The translations under genes were made by a program, and so were the position numbers. Positions 1 to 8,886 of a stretch of 64,000 nucleotides of DNA are shown piece after piece. Origin of the DNA: Haloarcula ordinaria. Its GTDB lineage: Archaea; Halobacteriota; Halobacteria; Halobacteriales; Haloarculaceae. Numbering within the stretch: position 1 is the first letter of the stretch; each line of letters begins with the position of its first letter. The stretch is taken from NCBI RefSeq assembly GCF_029338275.1, contig NZ_CP119789.1:1240001-1304000 (forward strand). Direction: 5' to 3'. Under the pieces are notes generated by a model. The model was not told the origin of the DNA and did not search any database. It was given only the letters and a program-made list of their open reading frames with translations.

Positions 1-655
1 TCACCGGCCCGGCGGCCGCCGCGACCAGGGCGTCGCGCACCGGACTCATGTCGTAGAAGCGGTCCTTCGCGTCCTGAATCGTCCCCGGGTCAAGTGCCCC
101 GTCCATCAGGGATTCGAACTGGATGGAGAGGAGGCCGGTCGCCTCGATGGCCGGCCCCTTCGTTACGACGACGCGGTCGCCGACCTGTGCGCCGTCCGGG
201 CGCACGAGCCGGTCGTACTCGCCGACGGAGACGGCTGTCGCGCCGCCGACCATCGGGTAGTTACACCCGGCGTACCGCGCGGTGTGGCCGGTGACGACCG
301 AGACGTCCAGCTCGCGGGCCTCCTCGTCGAACGTCTCCCAGACGGTACTGAACTGCTCGTCGGTGATCTCCGGCGGGAGGTTGAAGTCGATGGAGAGATG
401 CGTCGGCGGCAGCCCGGAGACGGCCACGTCGCTCATCAGGATGTGGAACGCGAACCAGGCGGCCCGCTCGAACCCGACCGAGGGCATCACGAACACGGGG
501 TCGGTCGCCATCGCGACGGCCTTCCCCCCGACGTCCACGACCCCGAAGTCGACGCCGTGCTGTGGTCCGAGGGTCACGTCGTCCCGGTCGGCGCCCAGGT
601 TCGGGTAGATGTACTCGTCGAAGAACTCGCGGTCGACTTTGCCGAGGTCTGCCAT
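1..655 (-). CDS. AIR synthase-related (HypE/PurM-like) protein, C-terminus outside window
   Basis: The gene enters from the left edge, so only about the first 218 residues are visible and no stop is reached. The product opens MADLGKVDREFFDEYIYPNLG and carries features of the AIR-synthase fold: a glycine-rich ATP-binding region (DVGGKAVAMATDPVF), a segment FHILMSDVAVSGLPP, and VVTGHTARYAG. This fold is shared by PurM, ThiL, SelD and the hydrogenase maturation factor HypE. Haloarchaea have a stand-alone member with no known substrate. No hydrogenase gene is visible, so a HypE role is not supported. The ATG at 655 starts the open, acidic reading frame. Family is fairly sure, function unknown. 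Confidence 0.8.
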   Translation of the reverse strand, partial: MADLGKVDREFFDEYIYPNLGADRDDVTLGPQHGVDFGVVDVGGKAVAMATDPVFVMPSVGFERAAWFAFHILMSDVAVSGLPPTHLSIDFNLPPEITDEQFSTVWETFDEEARELDVSVVTGHTARYAGCNYPMVGGATAVSVGEYDRLVRPDGAQVGDRVVVTKGPAIEATGLLSIQFESLMDGALDPGTIQDAKDRFYDMSPVRDALVAAAAGPV

Positions 656-723
656 ACTCGGTGGTATTTCGCGGTGGTACTAATCAGTGGCTATCTCCGG
701 GCTGGCCGACCAGTCCCGACCGG

Positions 724-2799
724 CTACCGACGCCGGCGTGCCAGGAGCGCGGCGAGGAGGACGGCCAGCGCTGCTATCCCCACGGTGAACCCGGGACCGC
801 TGAGGCCGGTCGTTTGTTCGGTCGTCTCCGTCGTCGGGCGTTCGGTCGGCGTTTCCGTCCGGGTCGGCGTCGCGGCGGGCGTGACCGAAATCCGGACCGC
901 CCTGGCCTCGCCGGCCGAGAGCAACACTTCGCCGGACTCCGGAAGCAGCACGCCCGTCGAGACCTGCGTCTTGTTCTGTGGCGGGAGGTAGACCCGCTGT
1001 TCGTCGACCGACTGGAAGTCCCTGGTGAACACCACCAGCACTTCCCCTGGTATCTCGGCGTCGTTGACGACGGAGGCGGTGACGACGACGACGTCGCCCT
1101 GGTCGGCCGTCGCTGCACTGACGTCGATGCGCTCGACGCGGGCCCGCGCCGGGCGCTCGACGAGGACGGTCACGTTGTCACCGTCGACGCTCACCTGGTA
1201 CCGGCCCGGGGTGACAAAGCGGTGGGAGAGCGGGACGAGTACCTCCTCGCTCGGTTCGATGCGCCCGCGTTCGACCGACACCTCGGTGCCGTTTATCGCG
1301 AGCGTCGCGTTGTAGCGCCCCTCCGTCCCGCCGGCGTTGCTGACGACGGCGTCGACCGTGAGCGTCTCCCCGGTGGCCAGCCGAATGGGCTCCGTCCCGT
1401 CGAGGACCGTATCGCGGTACCGGCCGCTCACCTCGTACCCTGCCACCCCTTCTGTCGACGGGAGGCCGTAGCCGATTCGGGCCGGGAGCTGCCCGAAGAC
1501 GACGCCGTGGCGGGTCTGGTTCCACATCGTCAGGTCAGTCCGCTCCTCGGTCAGCCTGACGGCCGTCGACCGGACCGACTCGTTGCCGGCGCGCTCGACG
1601 GCCGCGAGGAACTCGTCCTGGGTCACCGTCCCCTCGACGCCGTTCAGCAGCCGGAACGTGTCCTGCAGCGTTCGCTCGCTCTCGCTCGCCACGCGGATTC
1701 GCTCGTCGATGCGCCCTGCGGCCAGCGGGCCCCGGTAGTAGTTGGCGTTGCGCTCCCAGGTCGTCGGGTCGGACAGGACGACGTCATCGTACTCGCTTCG
1801 CTCGCCTTCTGCGAGCCGGTTCTCGAACGCCGAGAAGTTGATCCGGTCCTGTTCGAGCGTCAGGAAGGCGGCGTAGTACACCGCGCTCCCCTCGGTGAAC
1901 CAGCGGCTCTCGGCGGTCGCCCGGAACCGCTGTCTGGAGTGGACGTACTCGTGGACCCAGACGTTCTCGGCCGTGTCGAGTCGCTCCCGGTCCTGGACCC
2001 ACAGGTCCGAATCGCCGACCTGGAGACCGCGCACGGCCCACTCGACGTCGCCGGTCGGGGCCGCGACGGCGAACACCGACTCGTCCCGGTCGCCGACCCG
2101 GAGCGCGTCGGAGGCGTTGACCATCGAGTCGAGGACGGCCGACGGCTCCGCCGCCAGCGACGATTCGGCGGGCACGACCAGGCGGAAGGTCTGCCCGTGG
2201 GCGGTCCGGTTGACGGTCTCTTGCTCGCCGAGGTAGACCAGGTCGTCACCGGCCGCGCCGGGGCCCTGGGTCGTCACGTTGCGCTCGAACCCCATCGGCT
2301 CGCTGCCGGTGTACCGCCATCGTGTGGGCGTCCGCGAGCGCTGAAACAGGGCCCAGTCGCCGGCGTCGACGCTGATGTACTGGCCGCTGTCGGCCTCGGG
2401 CCCGGTCGTCTCGAGTGTCTCGTCCGGGTCGATCCGGTATTCGATGGTGGCCGTGGTGCTGGTCTCGTCCCACTCGAAGGCGGTCTCGTTGACCCGGTCG
2501 AACCCGTCGGTGCCGACCACCGTCGCGCCCGCGGGAACCTCCGTCTCGAGGCTGACCACCCGGTCGGGGATTGCGTAGGTCAGCGTCACTCGCACCTCGC
2601 CGGGCTGGCCCGGCGTCAGCGCGTAGGCCTGGGTCTGGCGGATGGTGTCGCCGTTGGTGACCTGGGCGGCGCTCGCACTCGTCCCGTACTGCGTTCGCTG
2701 GCTCACCGACCCGCTCGCCACACCGACGAACGGCGTGATTGCGGCGACGAGGAGGACGACCGCTAGTGCGACGACCACGCCCCGGCGGGCCCCGTGCAT
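724..2799 (-). CDS. Exported gluzincin-like metallopeptidase with PGF-CTERM anchor
   Basis: A 691-residue secreted protein. Residues 1-30 form a hydrophobic signal peptide. The catalytic motif HEYVH lies at residues 283-287 and is followed by WFTEG with Glu303, as in M1/M61-type gluzincins. Only 15 residues separate the second His from this Glu, fewer than the 18 usual in M1. The C-terminal half looks like beta-sandwich domains (repeated short beta-rich segments with N-glycosylation-type NxT/S sites). A Thr/Glu-rich stalk then leads to GPGF, a hydrophobic helix and an Arg cluster, the PGF-CTERM signal processed by archaeosortase and lipid-anchored. It should act outside the cell on peptides; the substrate is unknown. 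Confidence 0.85.
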   Translation of the reverse strand: MHGARRGVVVALAVVLLVAAITPFVGVASGSVSQRTQYGTSASAAQVTNGDTIRQTQAYALTPGQPGEVRVTLTYAIPDRVVSLETEVPAGATVVGTDGFDRVNETAFEWDETSTTATIEYRIDPDETLETTGPEADSGQYISVDAGDWALFQRSRTPTRWRYTGSEPMGFERNVTTQGPGAAGDDLVYLGEQETVNRTAHGQTFRLVVPAESSLAAEPSAVLDSMVNASDALRVGDRDESVFAVAAPTGDVEWAVRGLQVGDSDLWVQDRERLDTAENVWVHEYVHSRQRFRATAESRWFTEGSAVYYAAFLTLEQDRINFSAFENRLAEGERSEYDDVVLSDPTTWERNANYYRGPLAAGRIDERIRVASESERTLQDTFRLLNGVEGTVTQDEFLAAVERAGNESVRSTAVRLTEERTDLTMWNQTRHGVVFGQLPARIGYGLPSTEGVAGYEVSGRYRDTVLDGTEPIRLATGETLTVDAVVSNAGGTEGRYNATLAINGTEVSVERGRIEPSEEVLVPLSHRFVTPGRYQVSVDGDNVTVLVERPARARVERIDVSAATADQGDVVVVTASVVNDAEIPGEVLVVFTRDFQSVDEQRVYLPPQNKTQVSTGVLLPESGEVLLSAGEARAVRISVTPAATPTRTETPTERPTTETTEQTTGLSGPGFTVGIAALAVLLAALLARRRR

Positions 2800-2839
2800 A
2801 TTCTCTGCTTATTCGGCCCCGAGTCAAATAACTGCCCGG

Positions 2840-3271
2840 TTACGCAGGTGCGTCGAGCCGCGCCTCGATGTCGTCGAATATCTCGGCGACGAGCCCTCGA
2901 ATCTCCTCGCGAATCTCGCGCACCGCGTCTGCGTCCTGTCCGTCCGGGTCCTCAAGTGCCCAGTCACGGACCTCGACGTCGGCGTCGAGTTCCAGGGTCG
3001 AACAGCCCATCGTGGCGACGAGGTCACACTCGTTGAGCTCCTCGTCGGTCACCTCGCGCGGGACGCGGTCGGAGAGGTCGATGTCGAGTTCCCCCATGAT
3101 GTCGACGACCTCCGGGTGGACGTGGTCTGCGGGGTGGGTACCGCCGGTGACGACCTCGACGCTGTCTTCGAGGCCGCGCTCGGCCACCTCCCGCTCGGCG
3201 AAGGCGGTCGACATCTGTGAGCGGCCGGCGTTCTGTACGCAGACGAAGGCGACGCGGAATGTGTCGGTCAT
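2840..3271 (-). CDS. Low-molecular-weight phosphatase / arsenate reductase-like protein
   Basis: About 143 residues of the LMW tyrosine phosphatase fold. The P-loop is seen as VCVQNAGRSQM near the N-terminus (CX5R, with Cys as nucleophile and Arg binding the oxyanion). DPDGQD further on occupies the place of the usual catalytic-acid DP motif. In archaea and bacteria this family includes thioredoxin-type arsenate reductases (ArsC) and phosphatases. A second Cys occurs in ATMGCSTLE, compatible with reductase chemistry but not proof. The ATG at 3271 (MTDTFRVAFVC) is preferred over a start 24 bases further upstream because the added residues do not resemble the family. No other arsenic gene is nearby. 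Confidence 0.85.
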   Translation of the reverse strand: MTDTFRVAFVCVQNAGRSQMSTAFAEREVAERGLEDSVEVVTGGTHPADHVHPEVVDIMGELDIDLSDRVPREVTDEELNECDLVATMGCSTLELDADVEVRDWALEDPDGQDADAVREIREEIRGLVAEIFDDIEARLDAPA

Positions 3272-3453
3272 AGTTGTTCGTGCGGGTGGCCCCACGATAC
3301 AACCCGGTTGTCGGACCGGACATATGGTGATTTCGGTGCGCTCCGGTCTCTATACTGCTATTGAGCGCTCAATACCCCATCTCGAACCGGCCGGCTCATC
3401 AGGGACTACCCGCTCCCGCAACCCTTACGCCGGGGACACTCACAGAAGAGGGT

Positions 3454-6132
3454 ATGACCGAGGCGACGGGCATCGTCGGGGAGTTCCTCACGCTCAAGGA
3501 GGGGACCGACGCCGACCTGCTGGCGATGCAGTGTGGCGACTTCTACGAGTTCTTCGGCGAGGACGCCGAACGGGTCGCCGACGAACTCGACCTGAAGGTG
3601 AGCCAGAAGTCCTCCCACGGGTCGTCGTACCCGATGGCGGGCGTCCCCGTCGCCGACCTCACGCCGTACGTCTCCGCGCTGGTCGAGCGGGGGTATCGCG
3701 TTGCCGTCGCCGACCAGCACGAGACCGCCGACGGGCACGCCCGCGAGATAACGCGGGTCGTCACGCCCGGGACGCACCTGGAGACGGGCGATGCCGCCGC
3801 CCAGTACCTCGCGGCGGTCGTCCGCCACCGCGAGGGCGAGGCGGACACCTACGGACTGGCCGTCGCCGACGTGACGACCGGACAGTTCCAGGTCACGCAA
3901 CTCGACGGAGCCACGGCCGGTGAGGTGCTCTCGGAGCTGTACACGTTCGACCCCGCAGAGGTACTCCCGGGGCCGGACCTGCGGGCCGACGACGACTTCC
4001 TCGACCAGCTTCGCGAGCGGACCGACGCGGCGCTGACGCTGCACGCCACGGAGTCCTTCGCCCCCGGGCGAGCACGCCACCGCGTGCGCCAGCAGTTCGG
4101 CGCCGAGACGCTCTCGAGCGTCGGCATCGCCGACGACGACGCGGCTATCGCCGCTGCCGGGGCCGTCCTCTCGTACGTCGAGGAGACCGGCGTCGGCACG
4201 TTGGCCGCGGTGACACGCCTGCAGGCCTACGGCGCCCGCGAGCACGTCGACCTGGACGCGACGACCCAGCGGAACCTCGAGCTCACCGAGACGATGCAGG
4301 GAGACACGTCGGGGTCGCTGTTCGACACTATCGACCACACGGTCACCGCGGCCGGTCGCCGGCTCCTCACGGAGTGGATTCAGCGCCCGCGACGCGACCG
4401 CGGCGAGATTCGTCGCCGGCAGTCCTCGGTCGCCGCGTTCTCCCGGGCTGCGATGGCCCGCGAGGCCATCCGCGAGACGCTCTCCGACGCCTACGACCTC
4501 GAACGACTGGGCGCTCGCGCCATCTCGGGGAGCGCGGACGCCCGCGACCTCCGGGCGGTGCAGGAGACGCTGGCGTTGCTTCCCGCGGTGGCCGACGCCG
4601 TCGCCGAGACCGAGCGGCTGGCGGAGTCGCCTATCGCCGACGCGCTCGCAGGTGCGGACCGCGACGCCGCCGAGTCTCTCGCCGACGAACTGGACGCCGC
4701 GCTCGTCGAGGACCCGCCGGGAACCGTCACCCAGGGCGGCCTCTTCCGTCGGGGCTACGACGACGACCTCGACGAACTCGCCGAGGAACACGAGGCAGCC
4801 CTGGAGTGGCTCGACACCCTCCCCGAGCGCGAGAAATCACGGACCGGCATCACGCACCTCTCGGTCGACCGGAACAAGACCGACGGCTACTACATCCAGG
4901 TCGGCCGGAGCGAGACCGAAGACGTGCCCGACGAGTACGAGGAGATAAAGACGCTCAAGAACTCGAAGCGGTACACCATCCCGGAACTTGACGAGCGCGA
5001 ACGGGATGTCCTCCGCTTAGAGGAGCGCCGGCACGACATGGAGTACGACCTCTTCGAAGCGTTACGCGACCGGGTCGCAGCGCAGGCGTCGCTCCTGCAG
5101 GATGTCGGGCGCGCGCTCGCCGAGGTGGACGCGCTGGCCTCGCTCGCGGTCCACGCCGTGGAGAACGACTGGACTCGGCCCGACGTGGTCGAGGGGCGAG
5201 AACTCACCATCGAGGCCGGCCGCCACCCGGTCGTCGAGCAGACCACCGAGTTCGTCCCGAACGACCTCGCGATGGACGACCAGCGGCAGTTCCTGGTGGT
5301 CACGGGCCCGAACATGAGCGGGAAGTCGACGTACATGCGCCAGACGGCGCTCATCACGCTGCTCGCCCAGGTCGGGAGTTTCGTCCCGGCACGGTCGGCC
5401 CGCGTCGGCGTGGTCGACGGCATCTACACCCGCGTCGGCGCGCTGGACGAGCTCGCACAGGGCCGCTCGACGTTCATGGTCGAGATGCAGGAGCTCTCGA
5501 ATATCCTCCATTCGGCGACCGAGGACTCGCTGGTCATCTTAGACGAGGTCGGCCGAGGAACTGCTACCTTCGACGGTATCTCCATCGCCTGGGCGGCCAC
5601 GGAGTATCTCCACAACGAGGTGCGCGCGAAGACGCTCTTCGCCACGCACTACCACGAACTGACGACGCTCGCCGACCACCTGGAGCGCGTCGAGAACGTC
5701 CACGTCGCGGCCGACGAGACGGACGGGGACGTCACCTTCCTCCGGACCGTACGCGACGGCCCCACCGACCGCTCCTATGGCATCCACGTCGCCGACCTCG
5801 CGGGTGTCCCCGGCCCGGTCGTCGAGCGCTCACAGGAGGTACTGGACCGGTTGCGCGAGGAGAAAGCGATAGAAGCCAGGGGCAGCGGTGGTGGCGGCAC
5901 CACCCAGGCCGTCTTCGACCTCTCGTCGGGGACGTTCGGCGGCGGCGGGGACTCGCCGACGAGCGCGGACGGCGGGTCGGCGGCGGGGACGGAGCCGACG
6001 CTTTCCGACCGGTTCGGTCCCGACGCCGAAGCCGTCCTGCGCGCGCTCTCGGACCTGGACGTCAACGAGACGCCGCCGGTCGAGCTGATGGCGACGGTCC
6101 AGCAGTGGCAGGCAGACCTCGAGGAGGACTGA
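3454..6132 (+). CDS. mutS: DNA mismatch repair protein MutS
   Basis: Recognises mismatched bases and signals repair through MutL. The product is 892 residues. The mismatch-reading motif is present as GDFYEFF with Phe30 and Glu32. The connector and lever domains follow. The C-terminal ATPase has Walker A GPNMSGKST near residues 618-626, the ordered FMVEMQELSNIL segment, Walker B VILDEVGRGT and the ATHYHE switch. A Gly/Ser-rich linker (near residue 810) precedes a short C-terminal tail. All catalytic parts look intact. The ATG at 3454 follows AGAGGGT and a weak TATA-like ACCCTTACG about 29 bases upstream; the frame is open further upstream but the added residues are not MutS-like. mutL lies about 5 kb downstream on the same strand. 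Confidence 0.97.
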   Translation: MTEATGIVGEFLTLKEGTDADLLAMQCGDFYEFFGEDAERVADELDLKVSQKSSHGSSYPMAGVPVADLTPYVSALVERGYRVAVADQHETADGHAREITRVVTPGTHLETGDAAAQYLAAVVRHREGEADTYGLAVADVTTGQFQVTQLDGATAGEVLSELYTFDPAEVLPGPDLRADDDFLDQLRERTDAALTLHATESFAPGRARHRVRQQFGAETLSSVGIADDDAAIAAAGAVLSYVEETGVGTLAAVTRLQAYGAREHVDLDATTQRNLELTETMQGDTSGSLFDTIDHTVTAAGRRLLTEWIQRPRRDRGEIRRRQSSVAAFSRAAMAREAIRETLSDAYDLERLGARAISGSADARDLRAVQETLALLPAVADAVAETERLAESPIADALAGADRDAAESLADELDAALVEDPPGTVTQGGLFRRGYDDDLDELAEEHEAALEWLDTLPEREKSRTGITHLSVDRNKTDGYYIQVGRSETEDVPDEYEEIKTLKNSKRYTIPELDERERDVLRLEERRHDMEYDLFEALRDRVAAQASLLQDVGRALAEVDALASLAVHAVENDWTRPDVVEGRELTIEAGRHPVVEQTTEFVPNDLAMDDQRQFLVVTGPNMSGKSTYMRQTALITLLAQVGSFVPARSARVGVVDGIYTRVGALDELAQGRSTFMVEMQELSNILHSATEDSLVILDEVGRGTATFDGISIAWAATEYLHNEVRAKTLFATHYHELTTLADHLERVENVHVAADETDGDVTFLRTVRDGPTDRSYGIHVADLAGVPGPVVERSQEVLDRLREEKAIEARGSGGGGTTQAVFDLSSGTFGGGGDSPTSADGGSAAGTEPTLSDRFGPDAEAVLRALSDLDVNETPPVELMATVQQWQADLEED

Positions 6133-6145
6133 CTGCGCCCGCCGG

Positions 6146-6553
6146 TCACGACCGCGATAGTTCCTGGCGCAGGAGGCCGCTCCCCCCGACCAGGAACACG
6201 AGGCCGCCACCGCCGTACAGGAGCCACTGCCGGGCGTTCAGCGGCGGGCCGTCCATCGCGTCGAGCCGGCCCCGACGGTACTCTGCGAAGGTCGTGTTCT
6301 CGCACCGGCGGACGTGGGTCTCGTTCAGTGCCACCCGTTCCTGGCCGAGGCCTGCGTCGGTGAGACGCGACTGGTTCGCCAGGTCGGCACAGCCGGCCTG
6401 GAACGTCGCGTATTCCGCCCGGGTGACCGTCGTCGTCACCTCGACGTACGCCAGCCCGCCGAGGATGCTCGCCCCGATGACTGCGACGCCGAGCGCGACC
6501 GCGAGCGACCCCCAGTCCCGGTCCTCGCCGGCTCGCTGGTTCGACCCGGGCAT
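6146..6553 (-). CDS. Small two-helix membrane protein, hypothetical
   Basis: A 135-residue protein that I do not recognise. It has one hydrophobic helix near residues 17-40, an outward-facing middle part with two Cys residues (in QAGCADL and VRRCENT) and possible glycosylation sites, and a second helix near residues 107-128 (WLLYGGGGLVFLVGGSG). The paired Cys suggest a possible disulfide outside the cell. It converges on mutS with a 13-base gap and sits just downstream of the hypothetical gene at 6583 in the same orientation, so the two may be co-transcribed. Function cannot be assigned. Confidence 0.7.
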   Translation of the reverse strand: MPGSNQRAGEDRDWGSLAVALGVAVIGASILGGLAYVEVTTTVTRAEYATFQAGCADLANQSRLTDAGLGQERVALNETHVRRCENTTFAEYRRGRLDAMDGPPLNARQWLLYGGGGLVFLVGGSGLLRQELSRS

Positions 6554-6582
6554 CGTTCACTTGCGACTGGTCGGGCCGTCGC

Positions 6583-7152
6583 TCACCGTTCTCCGCCCGG
6601 GCCGAACTCCACGTCCCGCGACTCCGTGTCCCGAAGCTCCTCGTCGACCGACTCGCGCTCGGCGTCGAACTCGGACTCGGGCACCTCGGCGTCGAACTCG
6701 GACTCGGGCACCTCGTCGTCGAAGAACCCGAATCTCTCGTCGTCCCGCAGGAGGTAGTCGTTCTCCAGCATCTCCGAGACCATCCGGCCAAGCGAGTCCA
6801 GCTCGAGCTCGATCTCGTCGACGTCGCCGACCTCGAGGTCGCGCCGGACCGCCTCGGGGAGCGTCGGCGCCTGATAGCCGACCTCGTCGGTCGTCGGGTC
6901 CCAGTAGAAGTCGAACTCGTCGACCAGCTCGTGCTCGGTCACGAGCTCGAAATCGGCCACCAACAGCCCGGTCTGTGTCGTCCACTCCTCGAAGGCGTCG
7001 TGCCAGGCGCCGGCCTCGAGTATCTCGGCGACCTCCTCCCGACGGTAGTCGTCCTCCGGTTCCTCGGCCGGTGCGTCGATGGCGCTGTACTCGCTGCGGG
7101 GCTGTGGGCCGTGCAGCGACGGCGGGTCGGGGACGGGCACGTCGAGTGACAT
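6583..7152 (-). CDS. Acidic haloarchaeal hypothetical protein with a duplicated C-terminal motif
   Basis: A 189-residue, very acidic soluble protein. No catalytic motif or known domain is recognised. The central part (about residues 35-150) looks globular, with segments EEWTTQTGLLVADFELV and FDFYWDPTTDEVGYQAP. Near residues 147-164 the sequence PESEFDAEV occurs twice, encoded by a perfect 27-base tandem duplication at 6661-6714. The tail ends ESRDVEFGPGGER. It lies 29 bases upstream of the small membrane protein gene at 6146-6553, which could be in the same transcript. The start ATG at 7152 lies close behind the AT-rich stretch 7153-7185. Confidence 0.75.
   Translation of the reverse strand: MSLDVPVPDPPSLHGPQPRSEYSAIDAPAEEPEDDYRREEVAEILEAGAWHDAFEEWTTQTGLLVADFELVTEHELVDEFDFYWDPTTDEVGYQAPTLPEAVRRDLEVGDVDEIELELDSLGRMVSEMLENDYLLRDDERFGFFDDEVPESEFDAEVPESEFDAERESVDEELRDTESRDVEFGPGGER
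6661..6714. repeat. Perfect 27-base tandem duplication inside a gene
   Basis: Bases 6661-6687 and 6688-6714 are identical. They encode two copies of the nine-residue unit PESEFDAEV in the hypothetical protein at 6583-7152. An in-frame, error-free copy suggests recent slippage or unequal exchange, with no reading-frame damage. Confidence 0.9.
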
Positions 7153-7212
7153 ATCTGGATATTCGTCATTCAGATAGAAATACGCACCGCTGGTGTGGGC
7201 ACCGACGGCCGG

Positions 7213-7809
7213 TCACCCCCGCCTCGCGAACGCGAACTCCGTGGACGTCCCCAGCGGGTCGTCGGCCATCTCGGTCCACACCTCGTCGAATCCCGCGTCG
7301 CGCAGCTGGTCCAGCGTCGCCTGCCGGCCCGGCGCGGAGAAGAACATCGAGCCGCCCATCCAGCCCCGCCGGACGGTCTCGAACCGGCCGCCGGGGAGTG
7401 TCAGCAGGACGAGGCCGTCGGGGCCGAGGACGCGGGCGAACTCGCGGTACACTGCGGGCTGGCGCTCTCTGGGCACGTGGAAGACGGCGTGGTAGGCGGT
7501 GACGGCATCGACGCTGTCGTCCGCGACTGGGAGCGCGGTCATCTCGCCCTGCACCAGCCGCGCGTCGGGGACCGTCTCGGCTGCAAGCGCCAGGCTCCGC
7601 CGAGAGAAATCGAGGCCGACGCTGCCGGCCGGGAGGTTCGCGAGCGTCCGCGCGCCGTCGCCACAGCCCACGTCCAGCACCGTCGGGGCCGGCGGGAGCT
7701 CGGCGAGCAGGTCGTCGATGAGCGCGGCGTCGGACCCGCTCGGGTCGCGGCGTTGAGCGTACGTCTCCGCGACGGCGTCCCAGGCCGCCCGAATCTCGTT
7801 TCGGTCCAT
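7213..7809 (-). CDS. Class I SAM-dependent methyltransferase
   Basis: A 198-residue methyltransferase of the Rossmann type. Motif I reads VLDVGCGDGARTLANL near residues 43-58 and binds S-adenosylmethionine. Motif II lies in GSVGLDFS and the post-II segment in EMTALPVADDSVDAVTAYHAVFH, as in the UbiE/COQ5-like Methyltransf_11 group. The target is not evident. Start ATG at 7809 (MDRNEIRAAWDAVAETYAQ) matches the usual N-terminus of such enzymes. It is divergent from the gene at 7891, with an 81-base shared upstream region that contains the inverted repeat GGAAC-GTTT-GTTCC (7856-7869). Confidence 0.9.
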   Translation of the reverse strand: MDRNEIRAAWDAVAETYAQRRDPSGSDAALIDDLLAELPPAPTVLDVGCGDGARTLANLPAGSVGLDFSRRSLALAAETVPDARLVQGEMTALPVADDSVDAVTAYHAVFHVPRERQPAVYREFARVLGPDGLVLLTLPGGRFETVRRGWMGGSMFFSAPGRQATLDQLRDAGFDEVWTEMADDPLGTSTEFAFARRG

Positions 7810-7890
7810 ACCGTCCTGTGGGCCGCGAGACACATCAGCCCACGCATCCCCCAGCGGAACGTTTGTTCCTGTTCGGTCCCGACGGACGGT

Positions 7891-8649
7891 ATGGCAACGC
7901 AGCTCTGGTCCGACGCCGTCGGCGCGCTGGCCGACCGGGCCTACGAGCCCGCTGGGGACGCGTACACGCGAGCCGCCTGGGAACGACTGGCTGTCCCCCG
8001 TCCAGGGCAGTCGCCGTTCGACGCCGACGAGAAGGGGTGGGTCGGCGAGGGGATCCGGTTTCTCGTGCTGGCTGGCGTCAGCTACCGCGTCGCCGGGCTC
8101 CCCGAGCGCGCGACCCACCGCGCCGTCGAGGGCGCGGCCGTCGCTCGGGACTTGCAGCACGCACTCGCCGACCCGGTTCAGCAGGCCTGTCTCGACGAGT
8201 TCGTCGCGGACTTCCACACCGTCGGCTCGCTCGACGGGGCGGCGGCGGCCTACGACGACGCCGAGACCGCCTACGCGGACGCCGCCGGGTCGGTCGAGTC
8301 GGTCCAGGCCGTGGCGACGACGCCGCTGTTCGAGGCCGCCGCGGCGCCCCTCCAGCAGGTCGCCCGGGGGCTCGCCGACGGCGAAATCGCAGTCGGCTGG
8401 GACGACCTGCACGGCCCCGACCCGTCCGACCCGGCGCGCTTCCTCGGTCACCGGGCGGCGTTCAAGCGACAGCGGTTCCCCAGTCTGCTCGCCCGGGCGG
8501 TCGACGCCGGGACGCTCGCGGCCCATCGCGGGACGACGGAGTACGACAACGCGAACTTCCGGTGTCCGAACTGCCGGTCGACCGACGTCAACTGGGCGAC
8601 GGAGCACACGCTCTGTCTGCGCTGTTCGACCCCGATGCGCGAGCGGTGA
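7891..8649 (+). CDS. Haloarchaeal hypothetical protein with C-terminal zinc ribbon
   Basis: A 252-residue soluble protein. The first about 220 residues are helical and rich in Ala and Asp, with no motif I recognise. The C-terminus carries two Cys pairs, CPNC and CLRC, separated by 14 residues, forming a likely zinc ribbon that ends CSTPMRER. Such ribbons often bind nucleic acid or protein partners, but that is inference here. The ATG at 7891 (MATQLWSDAVG) starts the acidic frame. Divergent from the methyltransferase gene. Confidence 0.8.
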   Translation: MATQLWSDAVGALADRAYEPAGDAYTRAAWERLAVPRPGQSPFDADEKGWVGEGIRFLVLAGVSYRVAGLPERATHRAVEGAAVARDLQHALADPVQQACLDEFVADFHTVGSLDGAAAAYDDAETAYADAAGSVESVQAVATTPLFEAAAAPLQQVARGLADGEIAVGWDDLHGPDPSDPARFLGHRAAFKRQRFPSLLARAVDAGTLAAHRGTTEYDNANFRCPNCRSTDVNWATEHTLCLRCSTPMRER

Positions 8650-8666
8650 CCGACACCCTGTTCTGT

Positions 8667-8801
8667 CTACCGACTGGCGGCGAGACACACCTCGACGAGT
8701 TCGCTCTTGCGATGGTGGACGTGGAGGTGCGACCGGAGCTGTCCAGGGGCGCCACAGTCGTCGCCACACAGCGGGCAGACCGTCTCGAGGCGGAGGCTCA
8801 T
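8667..8801 (-). CDS. 44-residue zinc-finger protein
   Basis: A very small gene: MSLRLETVCPLCGDDCGAPG opens it and it ends LVEVCLAASR. The pair C9-x2-C12 (CPLC) with the downstream HLHVHH cluster forms a C2H2-like zinc site; Cys16 and a late Cys are also present. Small CPxCG-type zinc proteins are numerous in haloarchaea and some have been shown to affect biofilm or swarming; the role of this one is unknown. Coding is supported by exact start and stop, acidic/basic pattern and Cys/His spacing. It converges with the gene ending at 8649. Confidence 0.75.
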   Translation of the reverse strand: MSLRLETVCPLCGDDCGAPGQLRSHLHVHHRKSELVEVCLAASR

Positions 8802-8886
8802 GTGTGGCGTGAGGGTCCCACTACGGGTAATGATACTACCGGAACGCTCCGGTCCGGGACTGGTCTTTCGGCTACTGCACCCGCGC

